Positions 1-8,489 of a stretch of DNA of 37,183 nt are shown one piece after another. Source of the stretch: Limisphaerales bacterium (lineage in GTDB: Bacteria > Verrucomicrobiota > Verrucomicrobiia > Limisphaerales > JADLHS01); contig JADLHS010000146.1 of the NCBI GenBank assembly GCA_020848635.1, forward strand, positions 1-37,183, read 5' to 3'. Within the stretch, counting starts at the first letter, position 1. Each line of letters opens with the position of its first letter. Under the pieces are notes generated by a model. The model had not been told where the DNA came from. It worked only from the letters and a program-made list of their open reading frames with translations, and did not search any database. The position numbers and the translations under genes were made by a program.

Positions 1-234
1 ATCTAATGACCCACTGGCGCAAAGGCAACGAAACTCGCCCGGTATAAGCCCCGCTTGGCAAAAAATGGTTATGGCTAATTGGCAACCGCGGGAGAGTCGT
101 CCGCAACCAGTGCCCCCAGACCCATCGGCTACGGCGGTGGCACACGGAAGAGTTCCGCGCCGTTTCCGGACGCACAGGGCGTGAGATTGAGCAAAAACTG
201 GTGGTTCGCGGTCAATCGCATAGACTGCCCGAGG
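1..234. other. Upstream region without a supported gene
   Basis: No start codon with a good ribosome site and no recognisable protein is seen here. The sigma factor reading frame is open back to a TTG at 79, but the residues encoded before the ATG at 235 are low-complexity and unlike any sigma factor region. This stretch therefore probably holds the promoter of the sigma/anti-sigma pair. I could not pick out a convincing -35/-10 pair. Confidence 0.4.
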
Positions 235-897
235 ATGAGCGCCGAACCGGAAGCCCAACTGCTCGCCCGCTGCCGAGGCGGCGAGGCGGCGGCATGGGAC
301 GAGTTGTTCGACCGCCACTACGCCGCGGCCGGGCGCTTTGTGTTCCAACTCGCCGCGGACTTCACGCGCGAGGACGTGGAGGAAGTGTGTCAGGAGGTGT
401 TCCTGGCGGTCATCAAGAACCTCAGCACTTTTCAGGGCGACAGCCAGTTCCAAACCTGGCTCTTCCGCATTGCCGCCAACAAGGCCCGGGACTTTCGGGA
501 GAAGCAACACGCGGCCAAGCGCGGGGGCAGGCAGTTGCCGCTCTCCCTGCAAGCGGAGGATGCGGAAACCGGCCTCATGCTGGATCCGCCCAGCGCGGCG
601 ACGGCCCCAGACGTGGATCTGTTGAATGGGGAGCGGGCCGAGCTGGTGCGGACGGCTCTGGATCAGGTCGGCGACCCATGCCGTGAAATCATCGAACTGC
701 GTTATTTCGGTGATTTAAGCTACGAGGAGTTGAGCGCCGAATTGAATTTGAACCCCAAAACCGTCAGTTCGCGCCTGAGCAAATGTCTGGATAAGCTGGA
801 GAGCATTGCCGCCAGAGTCTTTTCCGGGGAGAAAGCCAGCGGGTTGCCGTCTAATCCCATAACGGGACGGGGGCCGACGGGGCTTTACGCCCGATAG
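235..897 (+). CDS. ECF-type RNA polymerase sigma factor
   Basis: This 220-residue protein is an extracytoplasmic-function sigma factor that would direct RNA polymerase to a stress or envelope regulon. Region 2 spans about residues 10-92: it begins at ARCRGGEAAAWDELFDRHY and the promoter-melting segment is QFQTWLFRIAANKARDFRE. Region 4 is at about 138-190, with LRYFGDLSYEELSAELNLN followed by the recognition helix around PKTVSSRLSKCLDKL. The linker carries the usual variable stretch. The ATG at 235 was chosen because it starts just before region 2; the frame is open further upstream without family similarity. The next gene begins 6 bases downstream and encodes a membrane protein, the usual sigma/anti-sigma arrangement. 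Family assignment is firm; the regulon is unknown. Confidence 0.93.
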   Translation: MSAEPEAQLLARCRGGEAAAWDELFDRHYAAAGRFVFQLAADFTREDVEEVCQEVFLAVIKNLSTFQGDSQFQTWLFRIAANKARDFREKQHAAKRGGRQLPLSLQAEDAETGLMLDPPSAATAPDVDLLNGERAELVRTALDQVGDPCREIIELRYFGDLSYEELSAELNLNPKTVSSRLSKCLDKLESIAARVFSGEKASGLPSNPITGRGPTGLYAR

Positions 898-903
898 CCG
901 CCA

Positions 904-2211
904 ATGAACGACGAACGGCCAATTGAAAAACTGCTCCATCGCTACGCGAAGAAACGACGCGCCGACGCGGGCGCACCCGTCGAGCTGCATCCCGCCAGTC
1001 GGCGGCAGTTACAGGGCGAAGTCGCGCGGCAGTTTCGCAACGCCCGGCCGGGTCGGGCTCCGTTTTCATTCACCGGGTTGGGGAGAGGCTGGCTACCGCG
1101 GCTGGCCTGGGGGCTCCCATTGCTCGCGCTGGTTGCCGTTGGCTCGTGGGCACTCCTCGTCCGACCGGCGACCAAACAACTCGCACTCGGCACGGTGGCA
1201 GATCAAGCAACGCCCTATACGACCGATAAGAACCTGACCAAGCGCGAACGGGCGGAGGTCAGGTCGGTAGGAACACCACCGGTCGTTGCCAACACAATTC
1301 CGGCCGAATTCAGCGCGACGAAAGCGCCGCTGCCGTCCCCAGTCTCGGCTGCAGCTCCGTCGCGGAACCGGCCCGCCGCCAGGTTTGCCGACCATGGCCT
1401 TGAGGACGGGAGCCGCCGCGCAGAGCCGGCATTGGCCTTTGGCGCCAAAGGAGGGGGCCGGGCGGACAAGTCGGGAGCCGTCGCTGCCACCAAGACGGCC
1501 GTTTTGGCGGAGCCGGCAAAGGCCATCCAAGATTCGAATGAAAGCAAGACCAAGGCGCTGGCTACGGTCGCTCCGGGGAGCGTTGCTCCAATCGGCGAAG
1601 CCTCCAGTATGGCCACGAACTTGGCGTACTTCGACCACCTTGAGCACGAACAGGTGCCAACGTATTCCCAGTCCTTCGCCAACCGGGCGCCGGAAACGCC
1701 CAAGCAAAAGGCCGCAAAGGTCATTGCGCTGCCGCCCCTTTCGCCGGTGCTCGCGAATTTCCGCGTGGAGCAAACGGGCCGGCAATTGCGGGTAGTGGAC
1801 AGCGACGGCTCGACGTATATCGGGGAAACCGACGCGGCGCCGGAATTCGGGGGGGCCGTGGGCGGCCAGAAGCATCAAACGGTGCAATTGTTCAAGCGCG
1901 ACGGGAAGGTCAACCAACTTCCGGCCACGGCCGCCATGGTCCAGTCGCAGCCGACGCAAAGTAATTTCTACCGGGTTACCGGCACGAACCGCACGCTCAA
2001 TCAGGCGGTCGAGTTTACGTGGAGTTTCATGGAGCCGACCAACGCGCCGGTTTGGGCGCAGGCCAGACAATCCGGCGCGGAGCAAAACAAGGATGCGAAA
2101 AAGCTCCCGACGCAGTTCCCGGTGCCGTTGCAGAATTCTTTCATCAACGGTCGCGCGCAATTCGGGAGCGGCGAGGCGATCGAAATCAACGCCGTGCCCG
2201 TTTCACCGTAA
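904..2211 (+). CDS. Probable membrane-anchored anti-sigma partner
   Basis: This 435-residue protein has a basic, cytoplasmic N-terminus of about 60 residues, then one hydrophobic segment at about 67-87 (AWGLPLLALVAVGSWALLV), and a long region rich in Ala, Pro, Lys and Ser that would lie outside the membrane. I see no zinc anti-sigma motif (HxxxCxxC) and no FecR domain. The anti-sigma role is inferred from its position 6 bases after the ECF sigma factor and from its topology: a short cytoplasmic part could hold the sigma factor and the outer part could sense the envelope. The outer half (about 90-280) looks poorly conserved and disordered. The last 150 residues are more ordered, with a segment that reads like a beta-rich domain (LRVVDSDGSTYIGE). 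It could instead be an uncharacterised envelope protein. Confidence 0.7.
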   Translation: MNDERPIEKLLHRYAKKRRADAGAPVELHPASRRQLQGEVARQFRNARPGRAPFSFTGLGRGWLPRLAWGLPLLALVAVGSWALLVRPATKQLALGTVADQATPYTTDKNLTKRERAEVRSVGTPPVVANTIPAEFSATKAPLPSPVSAAAPSRNRPAARFADHGLEDGSRRAEPALAFGAKGGGRADKSGAVAATKTAVLAEPAKAIQDSNESKTKALATVAPGSVAPIGEASSMATNLAYFDHLEHEQVPTYSQSFANRAPETPKQKAAKVIALPPLSPVLANFRVEQTGRQLRVVDSDGSTYIGETDAAPEFGGAVGGQKHQTVQLFKRDGKVNQLPATAAMVQSQPTQSNFYRVTGTNRTLNQAVEFTWSFMEPTNAPVWAQARQSGAEQNKDAKKLPTQFPVPLQNSFINGRAQFGSGEAIEINAVPVSP

Positions 2212-2461
2212 CGGTTTCGCCGGTCTATACACGCCAAGGCAAACCGGCCAAGGCACAGCGCAGGGCCGCCACCGCCGCAGTGGAGCGCCACCGGCCCCCG
2301 ATCGCAGCGGCTGAACGGCAGAGAAGGCGTCAGCTAATCCGACCGTTTCCCTGCAGCCGAAGCGCTGCGGGCGCGGGCCCACCCGCGCTCCAGAAAACCT
2401 TCGCAAATGGGAACGATCTTGGGAGCGCGTACAGCATGGTTGATTCCGGCAGACCGCGCAT
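2212..2461. other. Convergent intergenic region with a GC-rich repeat
   Basis: The membrane protein gene ends at 2211 and the oxidoreductase gene ends at 2462 on the other strand, so two transcripts converge here. The stretch contains the 30-base imperfect palindrome at 2362-2391 listed separately. No clear hairpin followed by a T run is visible. Confidence 0.5.
2362..2391. repeat. REP-like palindromic repeat, copy A
   Basis: This is an imperfect palindrome reading GCGCTGCGGGCG, a short centre, then CCCGCGCTCC. Almost the same 30 bases recur at 10180-10209, differing mainly in the loop. Both copies are intergenic. It resembles the short palindromic extragenic repeats that bacterial genomes scatter between genes. 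Confidence 0.6.
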
Positions 2462-3820
2462 TTACGCGGGCGGCAACTGCCACGGCGCGCGGTAGGGCCG
2501 GCGGACCCATTGGGCGACTTCCGCGTCGCCCACCACGGCCTCCAGCTTCGGATCCCAGCGGACCTTTTTGCCGGTGCGAATGGCGATGTTACCCAGATGG
2601 CAGACGGTGGCGGAACGATGGCCAACCTCGACGTTACAGATCGGGTCCTGCCGGCTTTTGATGCAGTCGAGCCAGTTCTGATGGTGTTCCGGGCTGGCGT
2701 AGAGGCGCACCGATTTGTCGTCCAACGGCTGGGTGAGGATTTCGTCCGGGGTGGATTCGACATTGCCACGACTGACAAAAATGGTGCCGCGTTCTCCCTC
2801 GAACGTGGTGCCGCCGCGATATTTGTTGCCGCCGCCGTTGCAGAGCAACACGGTGCCGTTGGCATACCGGTAGGTCACGTCGAACGTTTGCGGGGTTTCG
2901 TAGTATTTTTCCGCGTTGTATACGGCGGTGCCCGCGATTTCCACCGGGCCGCTCGCGTCCATGCCCAGTCCCCATTGCGCGATGTCGAGGTGATGCGCGC
3001 CAAAGTTGGTCATCTGGCCGCCGGAGTAATCCCAGAAGAACCGGAAGAGATAGAAGACATGGTTCGGGTTGTAAGGTCGCTGCGGCGCCGGCCCCAGCCA
3101 CATCTCGTAGTCAAGGCCCGCAGGCGGCGTGCCGTCGGGAACGACCGGCGGTTTGGTCGCCCGCTCCAGATAATTCACCGTTGGCAAACCCACCTTGATC
3201 GTCTTGATTTTTCCGATCCGCCCCGAGCGGACGTATTCGCAGCCTTTGAGGAACTTGGCATCCGAACGTTGCTGACTGCCGGTCTGGAAGACCCGCTTGG
3301 TGCGGCGCACGGCGTCCACCAGCACGCGCCCCTCGTCAATGAAAAGGGTGAGCGGTTTTTCGCAGTACACATCCTTGCCGGCCTCGCACGCGTGGAGCGC
3401 AGGCAACGTGTGCCAGTGATCGGGCGTGCTGATGAGCACCGCGTCAATGGCTTTGTCCTCGAGCAATTTTCGGTAGTCGCCAAACACCCCGCATGGCCGG
3501 CCATTGGCTTGCTCGACGCGCGCCTTGGCGGTTTGCGCGCGGGTCTGATCCACATCGCAGACGGCGACGGCATTTTTCATCAGCGCCTGGAGATTACTGT
3601 TGCCCTGCCCGCCGACGCCGATGAAGCCGACGCGGATGAATTCGCTTGGATTCTGACCGGTGGCGGCTTTGGTGCGATTCAGGAAGAGATTCGGCCCGAC
3701 CACGCCCAAACCAGCGGCCAGGGCGGCGTTGCGCGTAGTGCGAAGAAAGCCACGCCGGGAAACAGCGGCGGGCTTTGACCGGGCAGCGCGTCCCGAGTTC
3801 AGATCAGGATTGTCAATCAT
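2462..3820 (-). CDS. Tat-exported Gfo/Idh/MocA family oxidoreductase
   Basis: This 452-residue protein is an NAD(P)-dependent sugar oxidoreductase of the Gfo/Idh/MocA family. A twin-arginine signal (SRRGFLRTT, residues 21-29) precedes a hydrophobic stretch, so it should be exported folded with its cofactor. The Rossmann fold shows a glycine motif at 65-74 (GFIGVGGQGN), CDVD at 88-91 and the family EKP motif at 154-156. The C-terminal domain includes FGAHHLDIAQWG, which carries a likely catalytic or substrate-binding histidine. The substrate cannot be told from sequence; exported members act on sugars or glycosides. It is divergent from the sialidase-like gene with 86 bases between the starts, so the two may share a control region. 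Confidence 0.88.
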   Translation of the reverse strand: MIDNPDLNSGRAARSKPAAVSRRGFLRTTRNAALAAGLGVVGPNLFLNRTKAATGQNPSEFIRVGFIGVGGQGNSNLQALMKNAVAVCDVDQTRAQTAKARVEQANGRPCGVFGDYRKLLEDKAIDAVLISTPDHWHTLPALHACEAGKDVYCEKPLTLFIDEGRVLVDAVRRTKRVFQTGSQQRSDAKFLKGCEYVRSGRIGKIKTIKVGLPTVNYLERATKPPVVPDGTPPAGLDYEMWLGPAPQRPYNPNHVFYLFRFFWDYSGGQMTNFGAHHLDIAQWGLGMDASGPVEIAGTAVYNAEKYYETPQTFDVTYRYANGTVLLCNGGGNKYRGGTTFEGERGTIFVSRGNVESTPDEILTQPLDDKSVRLYASPEHHQNWLDCIKSRQDPICNVEVGHRSATVCHLGNIAIRTGKKVRWDPKLEAVVGDAEVAQWVRRPYRAPWQLPPA

Positions 3821-3906
3821 GAGTAATTGGACGTAACTGTTGGAAATTGGTTCAACGTTGGCAAGGGATTATGAATTCCGGTAAACCTATTAAATCAGGC
3901 GGCCAA

Positions 3907-5175
3907 ATGAAAAAATGCGTCCTCGTCGGGTGGATGATCGCGGGGTTGATTGGCAGCGGCGGGGCGGGGCGGGCGGCGCAACCCGAGAAGCCGTTCTGCA
4001 AAGGGGAGCTGATCTTTCCGCTCGAACACTGGCACAACCACGGCTCGTGTATCGTCGAAACCCCGAAGGGCGACATTTTGGTGTGCTGGTTTCATGGCTC
4101 GGGCGAGCGCACCGCCGATGACGTACGCATCGAAGGCGCACGCCAACCCAAAGGCGCAACCACCTGGAGCCAGCGGTTCACCATGGCGGACACACCCGAA
4201 TATCCGGACACGAATTGCTGCATGTTCATTGATCCCGCAGGACGGCTCTGGCTGCTCTGGCCGACGATCCTCGCCAACCAGTGGGAGTCGGCGCTGATGA
4301 AATATCGCATCGCCGCGGACTATCACCGGAACGGCCCGCCGAAATGGGAGGTGAACGAAGTGCTGCACCTCACGCCCGGCCCCGAATTTGAAGCGAGCGT
4401 GAGCAATTTCGTAAACCAGACCGAAGCCAGACTCAAGGGCGGGGCGTTCGCCGAACCCGCTCGGGCCCGCGTCCAGCAATGGCTGGCAGCCATCCGAACG
4501 CGCGCCGCAGATAAGCTGCAACGGCGGCTGGGTTGGATGACGCGGGCGCATCCGTTCGTGCTCGATGACAAGCGCCTCATCGTTCCGCTGTATGCGGATG
4601 GTTTTTCCTTTTCCTTGATGGCCATCACGGATGATTGGGGCAAGACCTGGCATACGAGCACGCCGTTGATCGCCGGGGGCAACATTCAACCGAGCATTGT
4701 CCGGCGCAAAGACGGCGCCCTCTACACCCTGATGCGTGACAATGGCCCGGCGCCCAAACGCCTGCACCAAAGTGAATCGCACGATCGCGGCGACACGTGG
4801 GCGCCGGTGACGGACAGCGAACTGCCCAATCCCGGCTCGGGCGCGGAGATCATCTCGCTGCGCAACGGGGACTGGGTGCTGATCAGCAACGACACCGAAA
4901 ACGGGCGGCACCGCCTGGCGGTGCAGATTTCCGACGATGAAGGCAAAACCTGGAAGTGGAAGCGACACCTGGAGTCTTCGTCGCCGACTACCGACAGCCC
5001 GGACGCGTTTCATTATCCGAGCATCCTTCAGGCGCGCGATGGCACGCTGCACGCCAGCTACAGCTATCATCTGGGCCACGCGGAGGCAAAGGATGTGGAC
5101 GGTCAGCCCGCCCGCAAATCCATCAAGCACGCGCACTTCAACGAAGCCTGGGTGCGGCAGGGCGACGCCAAGTAA
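3907..5175 (+). CDS. Sialidase-like (BNR/Asp-box) secreted protein
   Basis: The 422-residue product has a signal peptide (MKKCVLVGWMIAGLIGSGGAG) and a six-bladed propeller signature. Asp-boxes of the form SxDxGxxW are seen near residues 240 (TDDWGKTWHTS), 290 (SHDRGDTW) and 342 (SDDEGKTWKW). It matches the exo-alpha-sialidase/BNR-2 type found in many Verrucomicrobia and Planctomycetes. Its real substrate may be another acidic sugar, because the family name is broader than sialic acid. The ATG at 3907 was chosen because it starts the signal peptide; the frame is open to 3847 but those codons encode no sensible extension. It is divergent from the Tat oxidoreductase, and both may act on the same sugar outside the cytoplasm. 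Confidence 0.82.
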   Translation: MKKCVLVGWMIAGLIGSGGAGRAAQPEKPFCKGELIFPLEHWHNHGSCIVETPKGDILVCWFHGSGERTADDVRIEGARQPKGATTWSQRFTMADTPEYPDTNCCMFIDPAGRLWLLWPTILANQWESALMKYRIAADYHRNGPPKWEVNEVLHLTPGPEFEASVSNFVNQTEARLKGGAFAEPARARVQQWLAAIRTRAADKLQRRLGWMTRAHPFVLDDKRLIVPLYADGFSFSLMAITDDWGKTWHTSTPLIAGGNIQPSIVRRKDGALYTLMRDNGPAPKRLHQSESHDRGDTWAPVTDSELPNPGSGAEIISLRNGDWVLISNDTENGRHRLAVQISDDEGKTWKWKRHLESSSPTTDSPDAFHYPSILQARDGTLHASYSYHLGHAEAKDVDGQPARKSIKHAHFNEAWVRQGDAK

Positions 5176-5178
5176 TCC

Positions 5179-5208
5179 CCTCGCCCAAGGAAGGGCAGGC
5201 GGGCGAGG
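5179..5208. terminator. Hairpin between converging genes
   Basis: A perfect 8-base inverted repeat (CCTCGCCC and GGGCGAGG) encloses 14 bases, just after the sialidase-like stop at 5175 and before the oxidoreductase stop at 5227 on the other strand. Its place fits a two-way terminator, but there is no T run on either side, so it may instead be a REP-like element. Confidence 0.4.
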
Positions 5209-5226
5209 CGTTGGCGCCGGTCGGCC

Positions 5227-6552
5227 TCAGCCGTTGAGCGTCCAGCCGGGGCGATACTTGCGTGCCAGCAGGGCGTTGGCTTCCGGGTTGTCCGTCACGC
5301 GACCGACGGCAGCATCGTAGCTAATCTTCTGGCCCACGCGGTAAGCCACCAGACCCAGCAGCATTTGTTCGATCAGATTGCCACCGTATTCAAAATCGCA
5401 CGAAGTTTTCAAATTGCCTTTGCAGGCGTTGATCCATTCCTTTTGGAATTCGCCCAACGGGGGAATCAAGTCCGCGGTTGCGCGCGGCTTGTAATAAGTC
5501 ATGTCCGCTTTGTCGCGGGCGGGCAGCAGAACCCGGGTGTTGAAATCGGCAACGAGGGTGCCTTTGCTGCCTTCGAACATCGCGCCGTGCCCGATCTTTT
5601 TCAGATCCAAATACGGAGCCGGGGACTCCGGCATGTGGCCACCTTGATACCATGAGACCCGAATGGCGGGACGCCAGTCGTTGGCGGGATGCTCAAACTG
5701 CATGGTCAGCGCCACCGGGGTGACCTCGGGATTGAATGGGTCGCCTTTGCCGGCGGCGGAGGTGGGGAGGCGGGCGTCAATCGCGTTCCACGCCAGATCC
5801 ATGGTGTGGCTGCCCATATCGCCGACCTGGCCGCTGCCGAAATCCCAATACATGTTCCACTGCAGACAATTCATTCCCGGACCTCCGGAAAAATAACCCG
5901 GGTTGTAGGGATGATGGGGTGAAGGGCCAAGCCACAAATCGTAGTGAAGATAGTCCGGCGGCTCGCCTTGCGCGGGCAGGTAACCGGGCTTGGGCAGCTT
6001 GCGGTCACCCCAGGCGCACACCTCCTGCAGTTCGCCGATGGCACCGTCACGGATCAATTCCCGAACACGGTTGAAGTTTTCGATTGCGTGGCGCTGGGTG
6101 CCGACCTGGGTGGCCAGTTTGGTTTTGTTCTGGAGATAATTGGCGCGGACGACACGCGCTTCGGCCACCGAGTTGGCGAGCGGCTTTTCACAATAGACAT
6201 GCAGGCCGCGGTTCATCGCCCAGTTCGCCACGAAAGCGTGCGTGTGATCGGCCGTGCAGCAGACCACCGCCTGAACGTCCTTCTGGTCGAGGCATTTTCG
6301 CCAATCCACGTAGGTCTTTGCCCCCGGAAACCGCTTCGCGCCGGATGCGAGGTGATCTTCGTTGACGTCGCATAGCGCGACGACGTTCTCGCTGGAGATG
6401 GCGCTGAAGTGGGCTTCGCCGCGGCCCCATGTGCCGAGCAAGGCGATATTCAGCTTATTGCTGGGAGCGTCCGCGCCAAGAATTGAAGTGCGCGGCAGGA
6501 GCAGTCCGGCCCCGGTGGCGGTCAGCGATTGGAGGAATTGGCGTCGTTTCAT
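5227..6552 (-). CDS. Tat-exported Gfo/Idh/MocA family oxidoreductase (paired with TIM-barrel gene)
   Basis: This 441-residue enzyme has a short Tat signal (KRRQFLQSL at 2-10), a Rossmann glycine motif LLGTWGRG at 38-45, CDVN at 61-64 and the family EKP at 122-124. The C-terminal part has GDMGSHTMDLAWNAI with the conserved histidine. It would oxidise or reduce a sugar hydroxyl, probably with a tightly held NAD(P) because the periplasm lacks free cofactor. It lies 58 bases downstream of the TIM-barrel gene on the same strand, so the two are probably co-transcribed. Known pairs of this kind oxidise C3 of a glycoside and let the partner carry out an elimination or isomerisation. That specific role is an inference here. 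Confidence 0.88.
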   Translation of the reverse strand: MKRRQFLQSLTATGAGLLLPRTSILGADAPSNKLNIALLGTWGRGEAHFSAISSENVVALCDVNEDHLASGAKRFPGAKTYVDWRKCLDQKDVQAVVCCTADHTHAFVANWAMNRGLHVYCEKPLANSVAEARVVRANYLQNKTKLATQVGTQRHAIENFNRVRELIRDGAIGELQEVCAWGDRKLPKPGYLPAQGEPPDYLHYDLWLGPSPHHPYNPGYFSGGPGMNCLQWNMYWDFGSGQVGDMGSHTMDLAWNAIDARLPTSAAGKGDPFNPEVTPVALTMQFEHPANDWRPAIRVSWYQGGHMPESPAPYLDLKKIGHGAMFEGSKGTLVADFNTRVLLPARDKADMTYYKPRATADLIPPLGEFQKEWINACKGNLKTSCDFEYGGNLIEQMLLGLVAYRVGQKISYDAAVGRVTDNPEANALLARKYRPGWTLNG

Positions 6553-6610
6553 AAAGTTGGCGGGTTGACGGGAGGAGGCCGAGGGGGTTGGTTTGTTATT
6601 TGCCGGACGC

Positions 6611-7504
6611 TCAAAGCAGATTCTGATACGCCAGCCAGAGCGAACGGAAGTATTTCAGGACGCGCACCGGGTCCTGGCTCTCCGAAATCTCGGCGAGGCA
6701 ATAGCCGGTGAAGCCGGCCGCGTTCAGGCCGTTCAGCAGTTTGCGGAACGGGTATTCGTCCAGATAAAGGTCGCGCATATGGACGGTGAAAATCTTGTCT
6801 TTCAAGAGATCAAAATTGGAATCAAACCCGGCACCGTCCAGATCGGATTGATTGCAATTCCAGCAAGCGCCGACGTTTGGATGGTCGGTCACGTCCAGGA
6901 TGGTTTTGATGTTCGGCACCAGGGACGTTTCCTTGCCATGAACCTCCAGGCGGATCTGCACCCCGTGGCCCGCGGCGAATTCGCCAAGCTCGCGTAGCGA
7001 TCGGCCAATTTGGGCCAGCGTTTTTTCCTTCGGCACTTCGGGGGGCAATCCGTTGGGGCGGACTTTGACCCCGGGCGCACCGACGTCCTGCGCCAGGAGG
7101 ATGTATTCCTTCGTGGCCGTGATATCGGCGCGGAGCTTGGCCGGGTCCGGCGTGTGGAAATCAAACGCGCTGCCCAGGCCCATCAATTCGACGGGCGAAT
7201 CGTGGAATTGCTTCTTGACCGCTTGGCGTTGGGCCTTGCTCAACAAAACCTCGACCCCGTGCGCGTGGGTCGTGCGGAGTTCGACGCCCTGGAACTTTGT
7301 CTCCGTGCAATTCTTGATGATCGTGGGCACGTCCCAGTCTTTGGCGATGTTGTAGGTAACGAGGCCAAGTTTCATCCTCGGGGGCCCAAGGATGAAGCTC
7401 GCGGGCTGGGAAGTTTCAGCGCCGAACGTCGAGCGTCCGAGAAAACCAGCGGCGCCCACGGTCAAACCGGCGGTCTTCAGGAAATCCCGGCGATGTAATT
7501 TCAT
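6611..7504 (-). CDS. Tat-exported sugar phosphate isomerase/epimerase-like TIM-barrel protein
   Basis: This 297-residue protein belongs to the xylose isomerase-like TIM-barrel superfamily (AP_endonuc_2). It starts with a clear Tat signal (HRRDFLKTAGL at 4-14), which fixes the start at 7504 rather than the longer open frame to 7561. Likely metal ligands are E187 (RLEVHG), the region around 214 (CWNCNQSD), H242 (VHMRD) and E272 (CLAEISE). Despite the family name, exported members are not expected to see sugar phosphates. More likely substrates are oxidised (keto) sugars made by the neighbouring Gfo/Idh/MocA enzyme, which is encoded 58 bases downstream on the same strand. Family assignment is firm; the reaction is unknown. 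Confidence 0.85.
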   Translation of the reverse strand: MKLHRRDFLKTAGLTVGAAGFLGRSTFGAETSQPASFILGPPRMKLGLVTYNIAKDWDVPTIIKNCTETKFQGVELRTTHAHGVEVLLSKAQRQAVKKQFHDSPVELMGLGSAFDFHTPDPAKLRADITATKEYILLAQDVGAPGVKVRPNGLPPEVPKEKTLAQIGRSLRELGEFAAGHGVQIRLEVHGKETSLVPNIKTILDVTDHPNVGACWNCNQSDLDGAGFDSNFDLLKDKIFTVHMRDLYLDEYPFRKLLNGLNAAGFTGYCLAEISESQDPVRVLKYFRSLWLAYQNLL

Positions 7505-7670
7505 GTTTGGATTGAACGCCAAACGGGTCTCAGGGTCAACTCCGGGAACAGCGGTCGTCACGTTTCGTTCCTTAATAAACCAACCCCAAGACCACCGACT
7601 CCGAATCCGCAGATGATGGTGATTACACGGATTCCTGATCTGCGTGACTCTGTGAAATCTGCGGACAACC

Positions 7671-8110
7671 TCAGTACACCAACACTAGCACCGCCGCCTG
7701 CTCCGCTTCCTTCACCACGTCCTCAAACTTCTTCTCCTTGGTCGAAGCCTCTTTGAGTTTGTTCGCCACCTCCGGGACGGACTCCAGGAAGCTCAGAAGA
7801 TAACTACTCTTCACCGCGTAATTCACATTCTCCGGGAGCGTGCCGCTCAGGGCCAAGGCGGCCGAAGCATTCAGTTTTGCGGAGACCACGCCCACCACGT
7901 TCCCGCGCTCATCCACCAACGCCCCGCCCGAATTGCCCGGCTGCACCGGCACGCTGATCTGGAAATACCGCGCGTCATCCCCCGCCCCGAGTAGCAAGTT
8001 TTTCTATCAACCATCAACACTCACCTATCAACTTCCCCGAAACCCACCGTCACCACCGTGCCGCCCAACTTCACCCCGCGACTCGCCGCCACTTTGATGA
8101 AAACGACTCG
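7671..8110 (-). pseudogene. Remnant of a trypsin-like serine protease gene
   Basis: The downstream piece (open frame from 7997 to 7671) keeps the serine nucleophile motif [19 protein letters not shown] and the typical C-terminus of a secreted trypsin/DegP-like protease. Upstream, in a different frame, the bases before 8023 encode GVKLGGTVVTVGF, a segment that normally lies about 20 residues before the serine motif. Between them the expected residues are missing and replaced by a short sequence with three copies of CYATCAAC at 8004-8032, ending in a stop. The His and Asp of the triad and the signal peptide are absent, because the gene stops short of the XRE gene ending at 8133. The locus is therefore both truncated and frameshifted. 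Confidence 0.72.
8004..8032. repeat. Short CYATCAAC repeat inside the protease remnant
   Basis: CTATCAAC at 8004-8011, CCATCAAC at 8011-8018 and CTATCAAC at 8025-8032 form a small tandem-like array. It sits exactly where the protease coding sequence is interrupted, so it probably marks the insertion or deletion scar. Confidence 0.5.
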
Positions 8111-8132
8111 CCTTTGCGTAACTTGCGAACCG

Positions 8133-8375
8133 TCAAGACCTCTTTTGTTGTAGTTGTTCTGCCTCGGCAATCATTTGAGCCAACGACAAACCGAGTGCGT
8201 CTGCGATGGCTTTAGCGACTTTCAGGCTTGGGTTACGGAGCGAACGCTCAATCAGACCGACATGCGTTGGGTGAATATCAGCTTTTTCAGCCAAGAGTTC
8301 TTGGGAAATTCCACTGGCGCTACGGTGCTTTTTAAGCACCAGTGCAAAGGCCGTGGATATTTCCAAATTCCGCAT
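8133..8375 (-). CDS. Small XRE-family helix-turn-helix regulator
   Basis: An 80-residue protein made up almost wholly of a Cro/CI-type DNA-binding domain: FALVLKKHRSASGISQELLAEKADIHPTHVGLIERSLRNPSLKVAKAIADALGLSL, with helix 2-turn-helix 3 at about residues 24-45. It has no sensor domain. Standing alone, it resembles the control proteins of restriction-modification systems or small phage-type repressors, but no such system adjoins it. It is divergent from the LamG gene, with 114 bases between the starts. It could regulate itself and that gene. The broken protease follows 22 bases downstream. Confidence 0.85.
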   Translation of the reverse strand: MRNLEISTAFALVLKKHRSASGISQELLAEKADIHPTHVGLIERSLRNPSLKVAKAIADALGLSLAQMIAEAEQLQQKRS

Positions 8376-8422
8376 TCATGGCATTCTGCCGCAGCGCAAT
8401 TTCTCGAACACAGACAATAGTC

Positions 8423-8451
8423 TTGACGCGCAGCCAGCGAATCGTCATAAA
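8423..8451 (+). promoter_or_regulatory. Possible sigma70-type promoter for the LamG gene
   Basis: TTGACG at 8423-8428 and CATAAA at 8446-8451 are separated by 17 bases, matching the consensus boxes at five and four of six positions. The start codon of the LamG gene is 39 bases beyond. The divergent XRE gene starts at 8375, so the same interval could hold its operator. Confidence 0.35.
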
Positions 8452-8489
8452 CGGAAATCGGCGAAAACTCAGTGAACTCACACCGTCCT

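Noticed and set aside
1093-2160. Long open frame on the minus strand inside the anti-sigma gene
   Set aside because: It is a shadow of the plus-strand gene in GC-rich sequence; the protein has no family signs and no ribosome site.
2510-3778. Plus-strand frame of over 400 codons antisense to the oxidoreductase
   Set aside because: The minus-strand gene has a full Tat signal and Rossmann motifs, while this frame reads as arginine-rich shadow.
3847-3906. Longer sialidase-like start at 3847
   Set aside because: The extra residues do not form a signal peptide; the ATG at 3907 starts a normal one.
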